39,863 nucleotides of DNA from a gamma proteobacterium endosymbiont of Lamellibrachia anaximandri (GCA_016756835.1 JAESPE010000026.1:1-39863); one strand, 5' to 3'. Positions 11,011 to 19,957 are shown, numbered from the stretch's first letter. Numbers and translations are program-made. The notes: generated from the letters alone by a model not told the origin.

Positions 11011-11523
11011 ATGCTGAAACAGTACAAAAACCTCTCATTTGCTGGTTGTTTTCTACTCATTTCACTCTGTTTCTCAACACAGGGGGTGGCGGACGACACA
11101 ATCAGTGTCAAGATCATCGGCATGGAGTTGGCGCGTGATATTGCAGATGCGGCACTTTTGGCCTGCCGCGCCAAGGGATATCAGGTCAGCGCAGTTGTGG
11201 TCGATCGCAATGGGGATATCCGTGCTGCTTTACGGGATGATCTCGCATCCAGGTTTACCCTGCAGATCGCCGAGGAGAAGGCGAATGCCGTGGTGATGTC
11301 CGGGCTTAAATCCGGGGAATTCCGGAAGAACCGGCAGGATATCCGGCCGGAAATGAACCATGTCCGTGGAATATTGATGATGGTGGGTGGCGTACCCATC
11401 AATGCCGCAGGAAGCAGACTTGGCGCAGTGGGAGTCAGCGGAGCGCCAGGCGGGGAAAAGGATGAGGCCTGCGCAATCAAGGGGCTTGAGTCGGTTGAAG
11501 AGCGGCTTGAGTTTGCTGAGTGA
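11011..11523 (+). CDS. Secreted GlcG/HbpS (DUF336) family protein
   Basis: A 170-residue exported protein of the GlcG/HbpS fold. Members include extracytoplasmic haem-binding HbpS and the GlcG protein of glycolate loci; the exact role here is unknown. An N-terminal signal peptide (about 1-28, ending STQGVA-DD) directs it to the periplasm. The domain follows with the typical helix ELARDIADAALLACRAKGYQVS, the strand AVVVDRNGDIRAALRDD, and the C-terminal GGVPINAAGSRLGAVGVSGAPGG region cut here into conserved glycine-rich turns. The ATG at 11011 has an AGGG site 8 bases upstream and starts the signal peptide directly; in-frame ATGs at 10975 and 10990 would extend it with basic residues. Confidence 0.85.
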   Translation: MLKQYKNLSFAGCFLLISLCFSTQGVADDTISVKIIGMELARDIADAALLACRAKGYQVSAVVVDRNGDIRAALRDDLASRFTLQIAEEKANAVVMSGLKSGEFRKNRQDIRPEMNHVRGILMMVGGVPINAAGSRLGAVGVSGAPGGEKDEACAIKGLESVEERLEFAE

Positions 11524-11542
11524 TGAAACAGCGGTAGGATGG

Positions 11543-12016
11543 TTAGAGCAATAAGTCTTCGTCAATGCGGTGATAGAGACTCGCAGCTGCGATGAGCGAG
11601 TTGGCTGTAAGCGCCGGTACGCCATAGACTTCAGTCGTGACGCCATAATCCTCATTGATCTTTTTCAGCAGCAGATCAAAGTCTCCATCACCAGACAGCA
11701 GTACCACGGTGTCAACGTCTCGGGCTGACTCCATCACATCGATAGTAATACCAACGTCCCAATCACCTTTGGCAGATCCGTCACTGCGTTGAATATAGGG
11801 TTTGAGCTTTACTGTGAAGCCAATTTGCCTGATCGCATTTTGAAATTTCAGCTGTTTGTCGTCACCTCGATGAATGGCATAAGCGACTGCGGAAACAATC
11901 TCTCCACCTGCCTTTATTCGCTGCCAAAGATTCCGATAATTAAATTGGCGACCGTAGGCCTGTCGCGTGGTGTAGTAGATGTTTTGCACATCAACGAAAA
12001 TAGCGATTTTTTTCAC
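11543..12016 (-). CDS. NYN domain (LabA/DUF88) putative nuclease
   Basis: A 157-residue cytoplasmic protein of the NYN/PIN-like superfamily, which are usually metal-dependent ribonucleases. Key acidic positions are visible: Asp in IFVDVQNIYY near the N-terminus, Asp residues in DWDVGITIDVME, and the signature VVLLSGDGDFDLLLKKI. The start is taken as GTG at 12016, because the conserved domain begins immediately (VKKIAIFVD) with an AGG-type site upstream. An ORF extension to 12109 adds an unrelated 31 residues. It converges with the GlcG-like gene, leaving a 19-base gap. RNA substrates are not deducible. Confidence 0.88.
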   Translation of the reverse strand: MKKIAIFVDVQNIYYTTRQAYGRQFNYRNLWQRIKAGGEIVSAVAYAIHRGDDKQLKFQNAIRQIGFTVKLKPYIQRSDGSAKGDWDVGITIDVMESARDVDTVVLLSGDGDFDLLLKKINEDYGVTTEVYGVPALTANSLIAAASLYHRIDEDLLL

Positions 12017-12178
12017 GGCAGTGACCTGTTGGTGAGATAAATATCCTCGAACAAAGATGACCCTATACCAACAGACGGGGGGTGTGAAGCGACTCGCTGT
12101 TCTTCCCAAACCTTCATAGGGGAACCCCGGGATTCAGGCTAAAGTTTTTCATCATTTCGCCGCAAATTAGAAGAGGTA

Positions 12179-12289
12179 TTACATTTTGTTGGCTGTCCAT
12201 GCACTGAGATAGCGCTCAGTTAGGGCCTTCTCATCGGCGTTGGAGGCGCGGTAACCGAAGACATACAAACCGTCAATAAACCGGCGCAT
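12179..12289 (-). other. Short ORF, possible gene remnant
   Basis: In the 307-base gap between the NYN gene and the signalling operon, the minus strand encodes a protein-like 36-residue string (RRFIDGLYVFGYRASNADEK and on to SAWTANKM, then TAA). Upstream in the same frame the sequence is less protein-like and there is no Shine-Dalgarno site. It could be the 3' end of a decayed gene. I recognise no family. The rest of the gap (12017-12178) shows nothing convincing. Confidence 0.3.
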
Positions 12290-12323
12290 TGGCATTGGCG
12301 GCGTGCCGGATAGAGAAGGAAAA

Positions 12324-13250
12324 ATGAAGCAAGATCATAAACTTATCCTGGTGGTTGATGACGAACCCCTCAATCTGACGATCATCTGCGAATATCTGGA
12401 ATCTGCCGATGCCGGCTACCAGTGGGAGACGGCGGAGGATGGCGCAACTGCTTGGATGATGCTGGAACAGGCACCACATCGATATGCCGCAATTCTGCTC
12501 GACCGGATGATGCCTGGCATGGATGGTATGGATGTTCTCTCACGTATCAACAGCCATCCGGTTCTGAGGGAGGTCCCGGTCATCATGCAAACCGCCTGTG
12601 CTTCCAAAGAGGATATCGAGGAGGGCACCAAGGCCGGCGCATACTATTACCTCACCAAACCGTTCAGGGAAGAGGTGCTGGTCTCAATTGTCCGGACGGC
12701 GGTCAACGACCAGCTGCGCTACCTGAACATCAGGAGAGCATTGGACAGCAACAGATTTACACTCGGTCTGTTGAAATCGTGCCGCTTTCAATACAGCTCG
12801 CTGAGCGAAGCGCATGGCCTCTCTACCTTATTGGCGCAGGCCTGCCCAGATCCTGAAACCGCTATCACCGGGCTCAATGAATTGATGATCAACGCGGTGG
12901 AACACGGAAATCTCAGGATCGGCTACGAAGAGAAGAGCCGACTCAACGAAACAGGTAACTGGGAGAAGGAGGTCAACAGACGCCTCGGGCTGCCAGAGAT
13001 GCGAAACAGACAGGTTGAGGTGACGTTCGAGCGCCGCGATGGAGAGATCCATGTTCATATCACAGACCAGGGTGAGGGTTTTGATTGGCTCCCCTATCTG
13101 GAGATATCAGCGGAGAGGGGGAGCGATAACCATGGCCGGGGGATCGCTCTGGCGCGGCTTATTAGCTTCAGTCGGCTGGAGTACCTGGGCAAAGGCAACC
13201 GGGTGCTCGCTGTCGTCAGCGATCCAGCATCCGCCCAGACTGAAGAATGA
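12324..13250 (+). CDS. Receiver domain fused to RsbW-like ATP-binding domain
   Basis: A 308-residue two-domain cytoplasmic protein. Residues 6-125 are a response-regulator receiver with DD at 12-13, the phospho-acceptor Asp60 (LLDRMMPGMDG), Thr90 and Lys112 (LTKPF). Residues about 165-300 form a GHKL ATPase of the HATPase_c_2/RsbW type, with N-box ELMINAVEHGN, DQGEGFDW and GRGIALAR. There is no histidine phospho-acceptor, so this is probably a serine kinase or anti-sigma-like output controlled by phosphorylation rather than a classical sensor kinase. The ATG at 12324 has an AGAAGGA site. It starts a run of coupled + strand genes and overlaps the next kinase by 4 bases (ATGA). Confidence 0.9.
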   Translation: MKQDHKLILVVDDEPLNLTIICEYLESADAGYQWETAEDGATAWMMLEQAPHRYAAILLDRMMPGMDGMDVLSRINSHPVLREVPVIMQTACASKEDIEEGTKAGAYYYLTKPFREEVLVSIVRTAVNDQLRYLNIRRALDSNRFTLGLLKSCRFQYSSLSEAHGLSTLLAQACPDPETAITGLNELMINAVEHGNLRIGYEEKSRLNETGNWEKEVNRRLGLPEMRNRQVEVTFERRDGEIHVHITDQGEGFDWLPYLEISAERGSDNHGRGIALARLISFSRLEYLGKGNRVLAVVSDPASAQTEE

Positions 13251-15760
13251 ATGCTGGTGGCTCAGTGATGACAATCCCTGACAGCAGACTGCAACTTGAT
13301 AACAAGCAGATCCACCAGGAGGCATTCAATCGCTCGGAAGACGCAATCCTGTTGCTGCAAGGTGAGATATTTATCGACTGTAATCCCGCGGCAGTCAGGA
13401 TGCTGCACGCTGCAGACAAGTCGGAAGTACTGAATTCACACCCGGCCGACCTCTCACCGGAGCGACAACCGGACGGCCGCCTCTCCAGCGAAAAAGCAAC
13501 TGAAATGATCATCACGGCGTTGGAAGCGCACTTCCACCGCTTCGAATGGTGGCACCGGCGCGTCGATGGTGAGGAATTCTCCTGTGAAGTAACACTCACC
13601 ACACTCCATGTCGTTGACGAAACGCTCCTCCATGTCACCTGGCGTGATCTGACCGAAGAGAAAGCTGCCCAACAGCAACATCAACTCCTGGAGGCCGCCT
13701 TCAGGCAGTCGCCCGATGGTATTGCCATAGCTGGAGTGGACGGGATCATCCGCACTACCAACGAAGCCTGGGCAAGGATGCACGGATATTCGGCAGACGA
13801 GCTTCCCGGCAGACACATTAGCCTCTTTCATACACCTGAGCAGATGGAACGGGAAGTAGAGCCCTTCAATCAGGAGGTCGTTGCCCAAGGGGGGCACAGC
13901 GGGGAAGTGGGGCATGTCAGGAAAAATGGTGAGGTTTTCCCCACCTGGATGACCGTCACTCTGTTACGGGACGGTGAAGGAGTCCCCATTGGTCTGATCG
14001 GATCGGCCCATGATATTTCTGAACGCAAGGCTCAAGAGCGTCGTCTTCAGGAGTCCGAGATTCGCTACCGCACCCTTTTCGAACTGGCGCCAAACGCCAT
14101 AGCAACGATTGATTTGGAGGATGGTGGATTTGTCCGGTTTAATCGTTTTGCCCATGAATATCTCGGTTATACCCGGCAGGAGTTCGAAAGATTGAAGGTC
14201 ACGGATATCGATATCACCGAATCCCCCGAAGAGGTGCAACAACATCTACAGAAGATCAAACAAGAGGGTCATGACGTTTTTGAAAGCCAACACCGCACAA
14301 AGGATGGCCGGATACGTAATGTGGAGGTAATCTGCCAGCTGATCGAGATCGATGGCAAGAAGTTCAATCAATCGGTTTGGCGTGATATCACTGAGCAGAA
14401 AAGATCGGACAATGCACTCAGACAAGAGATGCAGCGCCGAACCAGTCTCTCCAGGTTGCTGGAGATATCCCTGGAGAGTCATCGGCAGGAGGAATTATTG
14501 CAGCGATTCCTTATAGAACTGTTGGATCAGCCAGTGATGAAGAGCCGCGATCAGGGTGCCATCTTCCTGGCCAACGAAGCAGGTGATCAACTGACCCTCG
14601 CGGTAGAGCATAATCTGGAGAAATATTTTATCAGCCACTGTCCCGGCGTACCCTTTGGCCACTGTCTGTGCGGTCGTGCGGCGTTGCAGGGCAAACCTAT
14701 TCACTCCCTTTGCAGTGACGAACCCAGACATGAGATCCAATTCCCTGGGATGGAGTCCCACGGACACTATGTCATTCCCGTAGTCAGTGACGGACGGACA
14801 CAGGGCGTGATTAACCTCTATCTCGATGCCGGGACTGAATATGACCAGATGGATGTTGACTATCTCAGTGCAGCGGCGGATATCCTCGCCGGTGCACTCA
14901 ATCGCTTGCGTATTGAGAAGAAACTGCAACAACACAGTCTGCTTCTGGAACAGACAGTGAATGAACGTACGAGGGAACTGGCCAGGGCCGCTGCCAAGGC
15001 TGAGGAAGCCAACTTGGCGAAGTCCCGCTTTCTGGCCAATATGTCTCATGAGCTGCGTACACCGATGCACGCCATTCTCAGCTTTTCCAGCATGGGTATG
15101 CAGCGTCTGAACCAGGCGACTCTGGAAAAACTGGGGGCTTATTTCACCTACATCAATGAGAGTGGTGGCCGACTGCTGCTTCTGCTCAACAGTTTGCTGG
15201 ACCTGGCAAAGCTGGAGTCTGATCGGATGTCGATGGAGTACACAGCCTCTGATCTTCAGGAAATTGTCAACCAGTGTGCAACCGAGCAGATGGCCAGATT
15301 GGAGGAACGGGCGCTGACGCTGGAGATCGTCCCGCCAACCTGTGAAACCAGAGGCCGTTTCGATTCGCAACGCATTGGCCAGGTCATCGGCAATCTGTTG
15401 GGTAATGCGATTAAATTCACCCCGTCCGGTCAGCGTATCACCATCGCCTTCAGTAACGGCACGCTCCTCTGCGGACGCCGTAAAGAGGATCAAAACCAGT
15501 GCCACTCACTGCAATTGAGTCTGCGTGATGAAGGCATAGGTATACCGGAGGATGAGCTGGAGACGGTATTCGACAAGTTTATTCAGAGCAGCAAGACACG
15601 CAGTGAAGGTGGGGGGACAGGTCTGGGGTTGGCGATCAGTAAAGAGATCATAGAGGCCCATGGCGGTATGATCTGGGCGCAAAATCACCTACAGGGAGGA
15701 GCGGAATTCATCTTTGAAATACCGCTTGCGCAAGAGCATGATCGGTCCGCTCATCCATAG
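13247..15760 (+). CDS. PAS-GAF sensor histidine kinase
   Basis: An 837-residue cytoplasmic sensor kinase with no transmembrane segment. Three PAS-type domains lie at about 20-140, 145-265 and 270-395; each ends in a typical WRDLTEEK, AHDISERK or WRDITEQK linker. A GAF domain at about 410-565 contains a cysteine-rich loop (HCPGVPFGHCLCG). A coiled coil leads to HisKA with the phospho-acceptor His near residue 600 (MSHELRTPMHAILSFSS), and the HATPase domain (about 705-825) has N, G1 and G2 boxes (NLLGNAIKFTP, DEGIGIP, GTGLGLAISKE). It has no receiver, so phosphotransfer must go to a separate protein, perhaps the receiver proteins at 12324 or 21691. The start at 13247 overlaps the previous stop; an alternative ATG at 13268 has a better upstream site. 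Confidence 0.95.
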   Translation: MNAGGSVMTIPDSRLQLDNKQIHQEAFNRSEDAILLLQGEIFIDCNPAAVRMLHAADKSEVLNSHPADLSPERQPDGRLSSEKATEMIITALEAHFHRFEWWHRRVDGEEFSCEVTLTTLHVVDETLLHVTWRDLTEEKAAQQQHQLLEAAFRQSPDGIAIAGVDGIIRTTNEAWARMHGYSADELPGRHISLFHTPEQMEREVEPFNQEVVAQGGHSGEVGHVRKNGEVFPTWMTVTLLRDGEGVPIGLIGSAHDISERKAQERRLQESEIRYRTLFELAPNAIATIDLEDGGFVRFNRFAHEYLGYTRQEFERLKVTDIDITESPEEVQQHLQKIKQEGHDVFESQHRTKDGRIRNVEVICQLIEIDGKKFNQSVWRDITEQKRSDNALRQEMQRRTSLSRLLEISLESHRQEELLQRFLIELLDQPVMKSRDQGAIFLANEAGDQLTLAVEHNLEKYFISHCPGVPFGHCLCGRAALQGKPIHSLCSDEPRHEIQFPGMESHGHYVIPVVSDGRTQGVINLYLDAGTEYDQMDVDYLSAAADILAGALNRLRIEKKLQQHSLLLEQTVNERTRELARAAAKAEEANLAKSRFLANMSHELRTPMHAILSFSSMGMQRLNQATLEKLGAYFTYINESGGRLLLLLNSLLDLAKLESDRMSMEYTASDLQEIVNQCATEQMARLEERALTLEIVPPTCETRGRFDSQRIGQVIGNLLGNAIKFTPSGQRITIAFSNGTLLCGRRKEDQNQCHSLQLSLRDEGIGIPEDELETVFDKFIQSSKTRSEGGGTGLGLAISKEIIEAHGGMIWAQNHLQGGAEFIFEIPLAQEHDRSAHP

Positions 15761-15777
15761 TCGAGTATAAGACAACG

Positions 15778-17748
15778 ATGCAAAAACAAAGACTTCAGTT
15801 TCTCACCATGATTATGCTATCTCCCTTTTTCTGCACGGGACAGGCAACAGCGTCCGGCTCGGAGATGGATCTGTTTGCACTGAATCTGGAGCAGTTGTTG
15901 GCGATTGAGGTCTCCACTCTGAACAAGCGGCCTCAGTCGTATTTCCAACTGCCGGCGGCGAGCTATATTCTCAACAGGAAAGAGATCGAGCGTTCGGGAG
16001 CGCTGACCATACCCGATCTGCTGGCGCGGGTTCCCGGCGTTTTCGTAAAGCAGCTGTCAAGTGATTTCACTGCCGTCTCGATACGCAACGATGTGCAGGT
16101 CTTCAACACCAGTCTGCTGGTACTCATCGATGGCAATCCCTTCTATCTGCCAGTCACCAGCAACGCCTTCTGGTCTGCGCTGCCGGTGGCTGTGGAGGAG
16201 ATTGAGCGGATCGAAGTGATCCGGGGCGATGGAGGCATCGCCTGGGGGACCAACTCCTCGAGTGGCGTGGTCAATATCATCACCCGAACTGCCGCTACAG
16301 ATCAGGGTAAGCAGGTGAACGGTGTTGTGGGCAATAACGGTCTGCTGCGCACCCACGGCACGGTATCAAACGACGGGTTGAAGCTCAGCGCTCATCTGGA
16401 ACGGGATAGTGGCTGGTCAGATGACCCCTCTTCTTACCGTAATGGCTACCTCTCTGCACACTACGAAAAGGATCTCTCCGAATGGCATGCCGTTCTTTCC
16501 GGGCGGCTGCTTGAGAAGCGTACATCCGATGTGGAGAGTCTCTATACCGGTACCCTTGAGGATGCAGGAAGCCACAGCTACAGCGCCACGCTCTCCGTTT
16601 CACGCGATTTCGGGGAAGACACGCTCTTTCTCAAGGCCTTTGTCTACGACTTTGGAACAGATGTGGCTGTGACCAGCACTCAGGATGTACGACAAAAAAC
16701 CTACGATCTGGAGGCGCGCTATCTGCTTAGACACGCCCTGTGGCAGCAAACTCAATTCGGTATCAACTATCGTCGCTACGTCTCAGAAATGGGGCCACAA
16801 CCCTTTATCAACCAGAGTGACGAGAGAATCAGCGACTCATTGGTCAGTCTGACCATCGACCACGAAAGCCGAATCAGCCAGCAGACGACGCTCAACCTCG
16901 GGCTGCGCCACGAGCGCTTCAGCCTGCTTGCCGACAACGATGGAGTCTGGTCCTACACCCTGCGGTTGTCGCACCAACTCTCGGAGCAGACAGTGGTCTG
17001 GGGCAGTGCTAATCAATCCTGGCAGTTGCCCTCTTATGCTCAGACCGATTTCGAGGCATTTGCAGGGACCGCGGGATTCAGTCTCTTCTATCAGATTGGT
17101 AATCCGGATCTACAGCCGGCGCGTAACCGAAACCTTGAAATCGGCCTGCGCAATCGCTTTGCCGAGAACGGAACGGTCGACCTGAGCGCTTTCTACGGAC
17201 AGGTCCGTGACGAAGCCTTCGTTGACCCGCTGGCGATAACCATCGAATCCGCCGGGTCGTTAACCCGCTTCAACCAGACCTATACCAACCACATCGAGAG
17301 CCGGTTGTGGGGGGCTGAGCTGCTGTTGGGTTGGGATGTCACTGCAGCGTTGCATACTGATCTCGGCCTGACCTGGTTTCACAAAGAGTCCGAGGTTCAG
17401 GATAGTCGCTATCGGGGGGAGATCAACGAGCAGTACGCACCGGAGTACAAGGTCACGCTCAACAGCCGCTATCGCTTCAGTGAAAAGACGGATCTCTCCC
17501 TGTTCATGCTGTATGAGGCGGGGCACAGCACTCAAGCCGCCACCCTCTATACGCCTACCAGCCAGACCGATGACCATTTTCGTCTGGACGGTAGTCTGAA
17601 TCACCACTTCTCGCCTCAAGGCAGCCTCTCACTTGGATTCAAGAATCTGTTCAATTCAGCAGTGGAGTGGGACTATCCCTTCGCTGTCGCCCAGCCTGTT
17701 GAGGTTGAACCCAGCGTCTGGTTGAAACTGGGTTACCAGTTCGACTGA
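15778..17748 (+). CDS. TonB-dependent outer-membrane receptor
   Basis: A 656-residue outer-membrane beta-barrel receptor. A signal peptide (about 1-25) is followed by an N-terminal stretch (LNLEQLLAIEVSTLNKRPQ) typical of a receptor subfamily often found beside signalling genes. The plug domain (about 50-165) carries SGALTIPDLLARVPGV, IDGNPFY, IERIEVIRGDGG and the SSGVVNIITR strand. The barrel fills the rest and ends in an aromatic C-terminus (KLGYQFD). The ligand cannot be deduced. No TonB/ExbBD or transporter genes are nearby. Instead it lies 17 bases after a histidine kinase and overlaps yfiR by one base, which suggests that it works as a sensor input for the operon rather than only in uptake. 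Confidence 0.95.
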   Translation: MQKQRLQFLTMIMLSPFFCTGQATASGSEMDLFALNLEQLLAIEVSTLNKRPQSYFQLPAASYILNRKEIERSGALTIPDLLARVPGVFVKQLSSDFTAVSIRNDVQVFNTSLLVLIDGNPFYLPVTSNAFWSALPVAVEEIERIEVIRGDGGIAWGTNSSSGVVNIITRTAATDQGKQVNGVVGNNGLLRTHGTVSNDGLKLSAHLERDSGWSDDPSSYRNGYLSAHYEKDLSEWHAVLSGRLLEKRTSDVESLYTGTLEDAGSHSYSATLSVSRDFGEDTLFLKAFVYDFGTDVAVTSTQDVRQKTYDLEARYLLRHALWQQTQFGINYRRYVSEMGPQPFINQSDERISDSLVSLTIDHESRISQQTTLNLGLRHERFSLLADNDGVWSYTLRLSHQLSEQTVVWGSANQSWQLPSYAQTDFEAFAGTAGFSLFYQIGNPDLQPARNRNLEIGLRNRFAENGTVDLSAFYGQVRDEAFVDPLAITIESAGSLTRFNQTYTNHIESRLWGAELLLGWDVTAALHTDLGLTWFHKESEVQDSRYRGEINEQYAPEYKVTLNSRYRFSEKTDLSLFMLYEAGHSTQAATLYTPTSQTDDHFRLDGSLNHHFSPQGSLSLGFKNLFNSAVEWDYPFAVAQPVEVEPSVWLKLGYQFD

Positions 17749-18357
17749 TGGAACAGCCCGCCCTGCAAAAGCGCGCAAGGAATAGGGAATTGACTTCCCT
17801 GTTGTCGCGTTGTCTGTTGTTGTTTCTCTTGGCATTCACAGGCGATTTTGCCATCGCCGGTTCCGACACCTTTGATGAATACGCCGTCAAAGCGGCCATG
17901 ATCTTCAACCTTCCCGGATTTACTCACTGGCCCGAACGGGCACTTTCCGAATCATCGGGCACACTGGATCTATGTGTTGTAGCCAGCGACAGGGTGAGGG
18001 GGGTTCTTGCCGGCCTTGATGGGAGAGCCGTTGGCAAACGTCGTTTCCGATTAAGAAAGGTGGACACTGAAATGAAATTTTCAGGTTGTGATCTGCTTTT
18101 TGTCAGCCGCACAGAACAACACAAGCTATCCCACATCTTCAGGCGCGTTGAGGGGCAACCCATGCGTTGAGGGGCAACCCATATTGACCATCGGAGAGAC
18201 AGATGAGTTCGTGGAAACCGGCGGCATGATCAGTCTGATCACAATGGCACAAAAGGTAAAACTTAAGGTAAATCTCAATGCTGTCCGCCAAGCGGGTATG
18301 AAGCTCAACTCCAGATTGCTGAGATTGGCAACCATTGTGGAGAACCGGAATGAGTAG
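17748..18357 (+). pseudogene. YfiR family periplasmic protein (DUF4154), frameshifted
   Basis: YfiR-family proteins are periplasmic regulators; in Pseudomonas, YfiR inhibits the CHASE8-containing cyclase YfiN. The first frame gives a signal peptide (about 15-38, LLLFLLAFTGDFAIA) and the domain start (FDEYAVKAAMIFNLPGFTHWP), then stops at 18170 after HIFRRVEGQPMR. The domain resumes in another reading frame (ILTIGETDEFVETGGMI to VENRNE) and ends at 18357. The cause is an exact 19-bp tandem duplication at 18145-18182. Deleting one copy joins RRVEGQP directly to ILTIGETDEF and gives a normal 196-residue protein. It overlaps the receptor gene by 1 base and the next kinase by 8 bases. As written it encodes only a truncated 140-residue form. 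Confidence 0.92.
18145..18182 (+). repeat. Exact 19-bp tandem duplication inside yfiR
   Basis: Two head-to-tail copies of gcgttgaggggcaacccat lie at 18145-18163 and 18164-18182. Nineteen is not a multiple of three, so the second copy shifts the reading frame and creates the TGA at 18168-18170. The boundaries are sharp, with no sliding possible on either side. Confidence 0.97.
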
Positions 18358-19957
18358 AATCTGGGCGATCCAGCGTTGGCGTGATACTTCGATCCACACC
18401 AAGTTGATCCTGGTGATGGGGATTGTCGCGGCTGTTGCGCTGCTGCTTTCATCAACAGCTATCGGTATCGGCGAATGGCATCGTGAACAGCAGAAATCCC
18501 GCGAAGAGTTGATCGAACTGGCCAGTGTGATTGCCTGGAACAGCGCTGCGGCCCTGGCGTTCAACGACAGGGAGGCTGCGATATCAACCTTGGGCTCGCT
18601 TTCCATCCGCTCGGAGATCGAGGCAGCGTTTCTCATACTCCCGAAGAGTGGGGTCTTTGCCGCTTTCAATCCAGGTGGTATCGATACAGAGAGGGTGCAC
18701 GATTCCCTGGCTCGACATGAAACGAACCAGGAGGATGATGTGGAGATACCCGATCCACAGGATGTCCTGCCAGGAGCCCGGCCACACAACTATTGGCATT
18801 TCTCCGTGCCCGTTGTATTGCATGAAAACTCGATCGGAGAGCTTCACATCATCTACCGGCCTTCGAGAATCATCGATCATATGAGCGAGTATCTGGCCAG
18901 TCTGGCCACGGTTGCCGCAATAACCTTCCTGGTGGTCATCCTGCTGGCCTCATGGCTGCAAAAGCTCTTTTCTGCACCGCTACAGAATCTGCTCGAAACT
19001 ATCAGGGAGATATCTCACAAAAGAGACTTCGGCATCCGTATCGTCGCTGCAGGTAACGATGAATTCGGCAAGCTCACGCATAGCTTCAACCGGATGATCG
19101 ATGAGATTCAGCAGCGGGAAACCGAACTTGAAGGGCACCGGAAACACCTCGCACAGGAGGTGGAACGGCGTACTCAAGAACTGACGTAAACGCTGGAGCA
19201 AGCTGAATTCGCCAATCAGGCCAAGTCCATATTTCTGGCCAATATGTCTCATGAACTGCGCACCCCGATGCATGCCATTCTCAGTTTCTCTTCATTCGGT
19301 CTGAAAAAAGGAGAAACCGCAGAGCGGCAAAAACTGATCGAGTACTTTACCCATATTCAGACAAGTGGCAGCCGGCTACTGATACTGCTCAACGACCTGC
19401 TGGATCTGTCCAAGCTGGAAGCGGGACGCATGACACTGGAATATCGGCTGCATGATTTAAAGAGTGTGGCAGAAGATACCATTCACGAGCTGCGGGGACA
19501 TATTGCAGATCAAGGTGTGTTGTGTGAACTCCTGCCCTCGGAAACAGATACCCAGGGAAAGTTCGATGCCCTGCGCATCGGCCAGGTGATAACCAATCTG
19601 CTCTCCAATGCCATCAAGTTCACAGCTACCGGGGGACATATCCAGATCTCTATCAGTCAGGAGAGACTGGAGGTTGACGGCCAGGAGATACCTGGGTTGC
19701 AGCTGAACGTTCTTGATCAGGGCGTTGGGATCCCGGAAGCAGAACTGGATACTATCTTCGATAAATTCATTCAGAGCAGCAAGACCCGCACCGGGGCTGG
19801 AGGCACCGGCTTGGGTCTGGCTATCAGCAAAGAGATTATCGAGGCGCATGCAGGACGGATCTGGGTTGAAAACAACTTGGAACAGGGGGCACAGTTCCAC
19901 TTTCTGATCCCGGTTACTCCCCTCATCCAGTCAGCAGCGGAAAATAGAGCACAGTGA
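18350..19957 (+). pseudogene. CHASE8-HAMP histidine kinase with in-frame stop
   Basis: A membrane sensor kinase interrupted by one TAA at 19187-19189 (codon 280 of 536); the frame is the same on both sides. Order: TM1 (about 22-45), a periplasmic domain with CHASE8-type sequence (ASVIAWNSAAALAFNDREAA), TM2 (about 183-205), HAMP (about 206-260), coiled coil, stop, then HisKA (MSHELRTPMHAILSFSS) and HATPase (NLLSNAIKFTA, DQGVGIP, GTGLGLAISKE). The readable sequence before and after the stop (ERRTQELT, stop, TLEQAEFANQAKS) aligns with its neighbours' linkers, where a residue such as Gln is expected (CAA to TAA). A downstream restart at ATG 19244 has no Shine-Dalgarno site and would put the H-box His at residue 3, so no working kinase is expected. 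CHASE8 is the sensor type of YfiN, the partner of YfiR, whose gene overlaps it upstream. Confidence 0.9.

Noticed and set aside
18135-18175. Programmed frameshift in yfiR
   Set aside because: There is no slippery heptamer or downstream stimulator, and the exact 19-bp duplication explains the frame change fully.
18088-18357. Separate 89-aa gene starting inside yfiR
   Set aside because: Its C-terminal part is the continuation of the YfiR domain. The apparent start is only the shifted frame of the first half, so it is annotated as part of the frameshifted yfiR.
19244-19957. Independent histidine kinase gene starting at MSHELRTP
   Set aside because: It begins three residues before the phospho-acceptor His, lacks the dimerisation helix and a ribosome site, and is in the same frame as the sensor part upstream. 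It is the 3' part of one interrupted gene.
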